22,500 nucleotides of DNA from NCBI RefSeq assembly GCF_964340395.1, contig NC_135552.1, positions 18,582,181-18,604,680 of the forward strand, in the 5' to 3' direction. How positions within the stretch are numbered: position 1 is the stretch's first letter; every line of letters begins with the position of its first letter. The notes under the pieces are model-generated. The model did no database searches and had not been told where the DNA came from. It saw only the letters and a program-made list of their open reading frames with translations. This document shows positions 8,776-17,544 of this stretch, piece after piece. This DNA is from Glandiceps talaboti (lineage: Eukaryota > Hemichordata > Enteropneusta > Spengelidae). Both the position numbers and the translations under genes were made by a program.

Positions 8776-9350
8776 GTGACTGATGTAACCAACCAATAGT
8801 GAAAGATGACATACAGCATCACGTGACTGATGTAACCAACCAATAGTGAAAGATGACATACAGCATCACGTGACTGATGTATCAAACCAATGGTGAAAGA
8901 TGACATACAGCATCACGTGACTGATGTAACCAACCAATAGTGAAAGATGACATACAGCATCACGTGACTGATGATGTATCAAACCAATAGTGAAAGATGA
9001 CATACAACATCACGTGACTGATGTAACAAACCAAGTGAAAGATGACATACAGCATCACGTGACTGATGTATCAAACCAATAGTGAAAGATGACATACAGC
9101 ATCACGTGACTGATGTAACCAACCAATAGTGAAAGATGACATACAGCATCACGTGACTGATGTAACCAACCAATAGTGAAAGATGACATACAGCATCACG
9201 TGACTGATGTATCAAACCAATAGTGAAAGATGGCATACAGCATCACGTGACTGATATAAACAAAAACTATAGTGAAACAGCATCACATGACTGATATAAC
9301 AAACCTATCAGTGAAACATGACATATGGAATCACGTGACTGATGTGAGCA
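8776..9350 (+). repeat. 47-bp minisatellite, 12 units plus a partial unit, with repeated E-box and CCAAT motifs
   Basis: Units begin at GTGAC at 8776, 8823, 8870, 8917, 8964, 9014, 9059, 9106, 9153, 9200, 9247 and 9287 (the last as ATGAC), with a partial unit from 9335. Lengths are 47 bp except 50 (unit 5, extra GAT), 45 (unit 6, loss of two bases in CCAATAG), 40 (unit 11) and 48 (unit 12). There are two main types: A reads TGTAACCAACCAATAG and B reads TGTATCAAACCAATAG, in the order A A B A B' C B A A B followed by two decayed units. Eleven junctions carry ATCACGTGAC with the palindromic E-box CACGTG, and nine units carry CCAAT. There are no unique spacers, so this is not a CRISPR array. Confidence 0.97.
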
Positions 9351-9978
9351 ATCATATTATCACCAAAAATCATTCAAATTTTATCTGAGAAGATTTGGAT
9401 ATTATTAAAATGAAATCAGAAAAATTTTCAAAATTTGCATTACCTTCACTTTAATCCCTACAAATATGAAAAGGCTGTGATGTTTTGGTTACTAACAGTA
9501 AGTTTCATATACACAACTGCTCACATGTATATGAATAATTAGAAGATCATTAAAATTAATTGATGAACATTTTGTCATCTGTGTCATAAATTACGACTGA
9601 ATGATCGTTTGTAATCCATTCAGTAATCATTACATTTTGTTCATCAGATCCATATAACAATACATCGATTGACAGCTCTAATAATCACTTGACGGAACGA
9701 AGAACATAGAGTTAATGTAGAATTTTTACATTTAAAATGTGAGATGAATGTGTGGTTATGTGTGTTATGTGTGTTTTCATGTTTCCCGCCCTGAAAAATC
9801 TTATTCATTCTGATTACTAGATCAATTTATATTCATAGTTTTCACTTTATATATATATATATAATTTGTACAGTAAATTTCTACACGAATGAGACATTAG
9901 GGTGTGCTCTGCTACCCACAAGATGTATTGGTTGTTCTGAATATGTAACCAGTCTGGTGACGTTGTTAGCTAACTAAG
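9351..9978. other. AT-rich stretch with a foldback and a TA run
   Basis: An imperfect foldback at 9561-9646 has outer arms TGATGAACA and TGTTCATCA and inner arms ACTGAATG and CATTCAGT. (TA)8 lies at 9848-9863, and a GT-rich patch at about 9749-9775. No gene was recognised. Confidence 0.55.
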
Positions 9979-10206
9979 ATGGCTACGTCATTATACTTGA
10001 ATACCGAGTACCGCCAACTGTATATACGTGATGTTTACTTGAAAACTAAAAATATGCGTCAATATAACACGGACATCTCGTTCCTGCAGCAGTACGCCAT
10101 CGTGACGGCGATAATCTGTGAATCTCTGTGTACGTGTTTTGCCGTTATCAAAACCAGTCTCAATATATTGATATTGATGGCCACATCGTGCATAAGTGAA
10201 CCATGA
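9979..10206 (+). CDS. Hypothetical 75-aa protein, possible small membrane protein
   Basis: I do not recognise a family. The frame begins with ATG in a strong context (TAAGATGGC) and encodes 75 residues starting MATSLYLNTEYRQLYIRDVY. Residues 39-57 (YAIVTAIICESLCTCFAVI) form one hydrophobic segment with two cysteines near its end, flanked by Lys58, so a single-pass membrane protein is conceivable. About 53% of third positions are G or C, and codons 30-46 (10066-10116) have 16 of 17, clearly above the AT-rich surroundings. That is the best composition evidence for coding in this window. The antisense strand is also open over the same bases (10059-10304) with similar third-position composition, so the strand is uncertain. 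CCAAT (as ATTGG) lies about 50 bp upstream. Chance remains the main alternative. Confidence 0.25.
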   Translation: MATSLYLNTEYRQLYIRDVYLKTKNMRQYNTDISFLQQYAIVTAIICESLCTCFAVIKTSLNILILMATSCISEP

Positions 10207-10786
10207 GATTCACGACTAGGTATAAAACTGACGATATACGACAGTTTGAATCTTAAGTAAGGTGGCCTGATCAGCGAAATATGTGTTAATATATCAAGAT
10301 ACAATTTTTTTTAAAGAGATGAATTCATTGAGCGTGAATAAATGTCGATTGTTGCGGCAAATCGTTTTATTTCAGAATGCTTTAGCAGAGTAGAACTGCT
10401 ACTGGAACTGCTAAATATAATGACTTATACTTGCAATATTGTGTACATCCCGCGATATAGTATTCAATCACCTGTGGGCAAATGATTTTGTGTAACTATA
10501 CACATAACATGGTACAATACATCCAATCAAATTGAATTTGGGTCCGCACCCAAATCCAATCGGCGGCGCCCCCCCCCCCCCCGTGATAACGATTTCAACC
10601 TGTTACTATACCACTTATTGGTAAAATTGACCTCTAATTAACATGCACAACATTCTATTATTAACAGTTTTCAGTGATTAACGTTATTAGGTTTTCCTAA
10701 ATTTAAACCATCTGAGATGACATATTTGGTTATTTTCAAGCTGAAAAGTTTATATGTCACTTAGTAGTTCGAATAATTCTGAGAGT
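10207..10786. other. No recognised gene; hairpin beside a C14 run
   Basis: ATTGAATTTGGGT (10531-10543) pairs with ACCCAAATCCAAT (10548-10560) with one mismatch and a CCGC loop. A CGGCGGCG patch and a run of 14 C (10569-10582) follow immediately. Nothing else was recognised. Confidence 0.6.
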
Positions 10787-11155
10787 TATAGTGGCCACAT
10801 TGATGAAGATTCGCTATTTATTTTGTATTTTTAATTCATGAAATAATTTTATCATGGCTTCCTACTTTAAAAAATCAATGTGAAACAACCTTGGCCAAAG
10901 TCTGTATTTCTAACTCAATACGTTGCAAAAAGCTAAAAATGTTATAGTGTAAAAAGTTTGTTATTGTACGTACAATAACAAACATGTTACACATTTATTA
11001 ATGTTTTGTAATTTATTGAGTTACAAATACGGACTTGGCATATATTGCTTCACATTGATTTTTCAAGTAGGAAACCACGGTGATACAATTGTATCATAAA
11101 AATTTTAAAAAAATCAAAATAAATACCCAATCCTCTCATCCATATGGTCACTTTA
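10787..11155. mobile_element. Palindromic MITE flanked by TA, about 365 bp
   Basis: The whole element is one imperfect palindrome. The left arm (10789-10969) matches the reverse complement of the right arm (10970-11153). The centre (10956-10983) is a perfect 28-bp palindrome with no spacer. Matching blocks include TTTCCTACTT/CTTCCTACTT, AAAATCAATGTGAA and GTATTTCTAACTCAATA/GTATTTGTAACTCAATA. The ends read TAGTGGCCA and, in reverse complement, AAGTGACCA, and each is flanked by TA, consistent with a TA target duplication as in Tc1/mariner-type elements. There is no coding capacity. Exact borders may be off by a base or two. Confidence 0.85.
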
Positions 11156-13237
11156 AAGTCGCGTACGACACGATTTAATGGTTTACAGCGTCTGTATACA
11201 GGGTAAGTTAATTATTTATTTGCTATACTGAAGATTTACTGAAAGTTACTGGAAAGCATCATAAATAAGAAATCAGATTTTGTGATATATGTTCTTAAAA
11301 CGCATTTAATAGTTTCAAATGAGTTGTTTTACTATGCCTTAGGGATGCTACTGAACGTTTCAATACACTACGGGCTGTCTGTCTAACCAACACATCGAAC
11401 GTGCTTCATCACAATTTGCCCGTATAATTGAAATTGTGCCGATGGGTCGTGTATTTAGTATGACAGAAGAACTATTTCCCATTTTCAGTTAACTACTTAG
11501 TACTGTAACTATACTTCTCCATAAACTTTGTCTCGTAAGTACCTCAGGCTGTGTGTCACAATTTTCAAACTTACAACTCAGAGAAACGTTTACTTTCCGT
11601 AATGTTTTCATCAATACCTGTATAATATGTACTCGTAGAAATAATTTTGTCTGTGGTTTTATTGTCCAGTCAATTTAATAAAGAAAGTTTGTTTTAGTAA
11701 ACAATGGACAAGAATGTTTTTGTACATAACTTTGTCCCTGTAATTGGCTCTAATCTATGCATGTGTAGGTAGCATTCACTGTGTTCGATAAATGAGAAAA
11801 AAAAAACTCTCTGGAGACTTTTCTTTCAGTTTGTGACACAGGGTCCCTCCTGCCAACTATAGGCTATTGTCTTACCCACTTCAACATTCTGTAAAGAGTT
11901 TTGAAAAAGAACAATAAGGGGTCTAATTAAAGCCAACAAGACGTAACAGACGAATAAAATACAGAATAGGTATTGTTATGGGTGATGAATAGTACTTTTA
12001 GTATCGTTGTGTAACATGACACAAATCAATAAGAAACTCTAACAAAGTGTACATGAATGACATTTGATGTACAGTTATAGTTTAAATGCCTGAATGCCTT
12101 AGATAGTTATGCTTTATGGGGAAATGCTGTCAACACTCCAACAAACTTGTCAGTGACACAAAGGGGACCGTCTACTTGATGTCATAACAATTTGCTGACT
12201 TATCAATACCTTGGGGGCTATTAACTACACGTTGAACCCCTTTGCATCTTCTTAAAGAAAACATTGCACCAGAGTTTGTAGCAAGCATAGACAAACAGAC
12301 TCGAACATAGTAATTTATATGTAACACTGTTGGTGCTTTGATCATGGTTGAAATACAACATAACTATTTATGCAACCGTAAATTGAATTTAGGACAAGTT
12401 TACAGAAAGAAAATTGGGAAACTAATCCACCTTAAAAGAAACACTATTAAAATACCACCAACGCCTTGGGTGTTGATTGTTGCTGAAGTTACTGCATACC
12501 TTGCTAATCCTGTAAAAACAATAGGATGAGCCAGCCTTTGTCATCTGTAAACTCTCTCAAATCCTTCTTTATAAATCATAGACTCTAACCAAAACAACGA
12601 CTCCAAAATTTGGTTAAATGTACGTAGACGCTTATGGCAACGTGAAAGGGTGCAATAATTATAGACCTATAGGGAGTTGACAATGTTTGGAGTTTAATAA
12701 TAGCAGAGTACGTGTAGACTGTACGTGTGGAAACATCTAAAAAAAATCGCGTGCTCTAAAAAATTGTATTTTCTCATTTTTATTCATGCCAATTTTCATT
12801 CCTCTACACATAACCTTATTAAATCTATCTTACCGTAATTGGGTTTTTTCTTCAATATCGCGACAATCAATCGATTCGTGTTTTGTAAAATTATCTAATA
12901 AAGAAATTTTACAGTTTTATTATGTATGTACCAATCTTGTCTAAAAAAAGACCTGTTCATGTAAAGTGATATTTCCTGAATATGTATGTGGTAAAAAGAA
13001 ACAACGCTACCTGGCAATGTAAAAGTGCCTGGTACTGTGCAGTCAGTCCAAACCTCATCCCATTGTTACGTACACTTCGTGGTATATATACATATTAACA
13101 GTATCAGGAGAATATAAGGTACTATTTATATTATGAATATCGACGTCTACCTAACAACGGAACTACTATATTTGTTCAACCATTCCAGGTCACTTCCAAA
13201 ACATGACCTTTAAGTCTGAAAGGTTATAGTAAGTCCT
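11156..13237. other. Stretch with no recognised gene or clear repeat
   Basis: No frame with a family match was found. The 63-codon plus frame at 12338-12529 is unremarkable. Small items are a CTGTATACAG palindrome near 11195, a weak inverted match between CTGTGTGTCACAA (about 11550) and TTGTGACACAG (about 11830), and two AGGTCA half-sites in opposite orientation (13187-13192 and 13204-13209) separated by 11 bp. Confidence 0.55.
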
Positions 13238-13592
13238 TATGGAGGCACATACTCCCAACTTACGGCTGAGTATTTCGATTTCCTGAAAGAAAATTTACAG
13301 GGCTTGATTTCCTTATCATTTCAACTCTCTTTCTATCCATTTGGTGTGATAAATATAACTATAGGATAGCATGCATAGGAGGGGAAAGTAGTTGGCGCTC
13401 AGATTTCCAGGTTGACTTTATAGCCTTTTATTTCAATACATGAATATTCCTAAAATATTTGTATATTTTTTTATTTTATAACACCAAATTGGTAGAAAAA
13501 GAGTTGAAATGATAAGGAAACCTAGCCCTGGATTATTGTTCTTTCAGGAAATCGAAATGCTCAATCATAAGTTGCGAGTGTGTGCCTCCATA
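13238..13592. mobile_element. MITE with about 115-bp terminal inverted repeats and TA target duplication
   Basis: The element runs 13240-13590 and starts TGGAGGCACA; its other end, in reverse complement, reads identically. Both sides are flanked by TA (13238-13239 and 13591-13592). The first 52 bp of each arm match at about 46 positions, and matching continues through TTTCCTTATCATTTCAACTC, which is identical in both arms, to GGTGTGATAAA/GGTGTTATAAA. Arms are 13240-13353 and 13475-13590, with about 121 bp unpaired between them. No open frame of interest lies inside. The TA duplication suggests mobilisation by a Tc1/mariner-like transposase, which is inference. Confidence 0.9.
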
Positions 13593-14476
13593 CCATGATT
13601 CCTCGTGTCACTGGCAACTACGTACTCTAATGGTTTGACACTTCATGAATATAATCATGCCAGGCTATGATTTTACAATTATAATTTTTTTCTTCGACTG
13701 CGTAGACTCCCCTCTTCTATCACTTGTAATTTCACTGCTAAGTAGTACACGGTCACATTTCAATCTTTGACATTTGGAAGCAGAAAGCCTCCATATGAAG
13801 GAGGCTTGCTCCGAAATGATAACCATTTCAAAAGACAGACTTCGTTACAGGTTGTTGATAAAAAGTTCCCATCGCTTGTACTGGGGCCAACTGTGTCATG
13901 AAGCAAAGTATGCCATAACTAGCTAGATAGTAGGGGATGTACACAATTCAGATTTTTAAAACTACTGCAGGCAAAACGGTTTTTAATTAGTGATCTTTTT
14001 TTCCAACATCCTGGCTATTAGACACGTGCTCTTTCCCTCAATTATGTGTTCACTGAGTTGACAATGAGACATTTTACATCCTCACAACTCAAAGATATCA
14101 ATATGCCGTATGTCTTGTCAAGGACTGAATGCATGAACTCGAGTTGAACAAATACGAATGCCAGAGACTCACATTACTTTTCAAATTTGATCATTCTTAG
14201 TTAAAACGTGCTTATTACTTTCAGTTTGAGTTGTGTTAACATTTTAAAAGTATAATATGATCACGAAAACTACCCAAGAAGCGTGACAACACAATTTGTC
14301 ATCGATATAATAGATTTTCAATTCTCTAGAAAATTAACCATGGATAGATAGATAGAAGAGTGCATGGGAATATATTTCAGAGTACATCCTATGTGCTTAC
14401 AATATTCCCCAATATTTTTCTTCGTTCAGCTAAGGAAAACACGAGTGACCTAAGGGGCCTTTGTCACTACGAGTCG
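13593..14476. other. No recognised gene; compact hairpin at 13785-13807
   Basis: AAGCCTCC (13785-13792) and GGAGGCTT (13800-13807) form a perfect 8-bp stem with a 7-base loop, and the flanks AGC and GCT extend it past a small bulge. A short GATA run (14344-14356) is also present. No coding sequence was recognised. Confidence 0.55.
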
Positions 14477-17186
14477 CTAGACGAGTTGTGACAACCCTTG
14501 TGTTACGAGTATTTTCCGGCTGAATGAAGAACAATATTGGAGAATAACATAATAATCGCTAGTAATATCAAAGATAAACTTGGGAAAGTAATGGCAGTTT
14601 TGAACGTTTGACTCATATTTCGAACACAACAGAACCAGTGACATAGACGCGCGTTGTGGTGACATAGAATGACCATATACTCCATATTTTTTGTTCACTT
14701 GGCTCGTTTATGGTATTCAAAGTACATCCTGTATGAATACAACAGACGAGGTCTGACCTTATGTTTTTTGCCCGTGCACTCTGTAACCGAGACCCCGTTT
14801 TCAGTCAAAGTCCATTGACGTAAACAGATAGCCATAATAACACTAAAACTGACATAGGGAAAAATCAGCATATGTACGGCGTCATAGAGGTGCTTGAGTA
14901 TGCACAAGAGGCTTGGAAACCGAGAATATGTATGTTTTTCGAATATTTTGGTAACCAAAGAATTATGTCATAACGTCAATTAAAACGATTTGTCTCGGTA
15001 CCCTTTAAGAACCCCACTAGTTATTAACATAACGCAACACGTGTTTGCAGTTGGAATAATCTGAGGACATTCCATAATGAAGTAACAGTTACCACCAATA
15101 CTCAAACACTACAGACTGTACCCCTTTAAAATTCACAAATTTCATGATTTGCTTTGTCACATCTGAATCAAAATTCAGTTCACAGTGAGCAAAAAAATCG
15201 GTTATTTACATTGCTATCGATAGATACTGTGGCTGGGGATGGCTTCATGGAGGATTCGACAAGACAGTTTGCATGGTAACGATTGAGTTACTCTACCTGT
15301 TGAACACCGTATAGGCCAACAATATTTGCCTATTGTGTTTAGTTGTTTTTATTGATATTATCTTGAACCATCTTCATATCTTTGCTTAATTATTGAAATA
15401 CACAAATTCAATTTCATCTTACCATGAATCATTATCATTGCCAAGTACATGTATGTATGATACCGTTTTATCAGTCCATCCACTGATGTAGATGAAACGC
15501 GAGGCAGATCTGAGTCCATTATAATGGAGAGGAAATTCGAGACAGATCCGAGTTTGTTGACTGAGTTTGACTGTCTGTTCACGATTCTAATATGATGCCT
15601 ACCCTGCAGGGTGTACTCCGCCATACTATGTGCATCATCAATGACGTGTATGTTTCACCAAGACATGAATAAATCATGTAGTAGTTGTATTATATTAATA
15701 CCTTCTGATCGTTGTGTGTGGCATCATCTTCAGAGTATTTCTGACATTCTCACATTCATGAAATCACGCGTACGACATGATCTAGATGAAAGGGACTCAA
15801 CACGCATTACATGGAGGGGGTTGCCAAGGACTCCATGTTCCATACAAATGTTCTAGACGAGTTCCTTTGCAATCATATATTCGATGACATACATTCCAAT
15901 GACAGAGGATGGGTAGGGTTAGTCAGTAATGGTTATGTAAGGTCTTGGGGAGGAGAATTCTTATTCACACACTAGACTTCTGACCCCCCCCCCATGTAAC
16001 TTATGTCTATTCCCTAAAGATTGAGCATACAGTCTTTGATAGTAGTAACATCTAAGTTGTTTAGTGAAGTAACATATAAATGTAACTTTTTTCGCCGTGT
16101 TTTCTAAGTTACATATGAATTGGGTTTCAAGAATGACAGACACTACAGTGAAAATGTTCACAGTGAAACAAACGTTACGTACACACTTACGCAAGTTATA
16201 CACGTTATATTATTGTACGTGTACACGGGCAGGGAGGGGAAAATTGATTTTGTACCACGTGACTATGTTTGTATCTTGGTGATATACATGTACAAACTAA
16301 CGCTTACTGGATGTAGGTTGAATCATAGACCCTCCGTTGGTGGAGAGTCTAAGGTTGAATGTACGTCATCATTGTAATCGGTACGCGGTAACGAAAGCAC
16401 TTATTAAAGTCTACAGCCTAAATGTTTTCCGTAGAGTTAACTGTACCCCAACCATTTATGTACTATATTTGATCTCGTACGGACATGGTAAAATATCAGA
16501 AAATGTTGTGTCATACATCATACCTAGCTCTGGTTATCATCAATGAATAGGAAATCATTATCACTTCAATATCCTTTCACACATTTTTTTTTACAAACTA
16601 TTCATGACGTACATTGTAAAGATACGTAACACATGACTTGTCCGTCCTATCCAATTATAATACAAAGACAGCGAATGATTGACGTTTATTTCCGTTTGTT
16701 TTCAATGTTTTGTTTTATTTTGCTTTGTAAATCAGCACACAGTAATTGTTCTGCTCTGTATTGTATATAGTTCAATGGCTACATTGACACATAGCATAGA
16801 AATTGAAGACCCCCACAATGTATGCAATCTACAAGTATTGACTTTTGCTGATTGATATTCAGTGATCTCTTTCACCTGTCTGTTTTGAGAGCATGTCAAA
16901 TCTCAACTAACTGATGTTTTCGATTGACCCCTCATATCAACCTTCATTAACATGTATGGGTTCACGTTACGTCCTTCAATTTCAGCATACAAGCAACCTT
17001 TCTGCTGATACCCGTACAAACTGTATATTTAGATTGCAATCGACATGATACGTACATTCATCTGTTGAATTAACGTTCAACTAATTGAAAGTAAATTATA
17101 CTAATTGCATAAATTGTCCTAGTGCACCTTGAAATCACACTTTCTTGATAGTATACTATCTGTCGTATACATTTGATCCTAACATG
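14477..17186. other. Stretch with several weak open frames, none assignable
   Basis: Minus frames at 14477-14698, 14503-14685 and 14695-14958, and frames on both strands over 15358-15624, are near chance length. The frame at 14695-14958 encodes one hydrophobic stretch (HMLIFPYVSFSVIMAICL) but has no ATG at its 5' end. The minus frame ending at 15358 starts with ATGGCGG at 15624 and contains a plausible splice donor (ATGGTAAGA) near 15420. A hairpin lies at 16326-16351 (TAGACCCTCC with GGAGAGTCTA, one mismatch, 6-base loop), and a run of 10 C at 15984-15993. Confidence 0.45.
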
Positions 17187-17351
17187 GTGTGTCTGTGTGT
17201 CTGTGTCTCTGTGTGTGTGAGCACAAAACGTGTGTGTGTGTGTGTGTGTATGTATACATGTACGTATGTGTATGCATACATACACACATACATACATACA
17301 TACATACACACACATACATACATACATACATACATACATACATACATACAT

Positions 17352-17412
<61 letters not shown>

Positions 17413-17544
17413 TACATACATACATACATACATACATACATACATACATACATACATACATACATACATACATACATACATACATACATACATACATACA
17501 TACATACATACATACATACATACATACATACATACATACATACA
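17187..17544. repeat. Compound microsatellite (GT)n, (CATA)n, (CAGA)n, (CATA)n
   Basis: (GT)-rich sequence at 17187-17248 is followed by a TATG/CATA transition, then (CATA)n to about 17353, (CAGA)n at about 17353-17411 interrupted once by an extra CA, and a pure (CATA)n block of about 33 units at 17411-17544. Because these 4-bp units contain no stop codon in any frame, both strands show long open frames of repeating Tyr-Ile-His-Thr or Met-Tyr-Val-Cys. Those frames are artefacts. The GT part on one side and the CA-rich part on the other are complementary and could fold back. Confidence 0.98.

Noticed and set aside
8776-9350. CRISPR array
   Set aside because: The 47-bp units are directly adjacent with no unique spacers, and the context is an animal genome.
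11550-11840. Additional inverted-repeat element with CTGTGTCACAA-like ends
   Set aside because: Only about 12 bp match, and alignment fails on both sides, so coincidence cannot be excluded.
14503-14958. Fragments of a seven-transmembrane receptor on the minus strand
   Set aside because: One or two hydrophobic stretches occur in different frames, but no family motif is present and frame lengths are at chance level.
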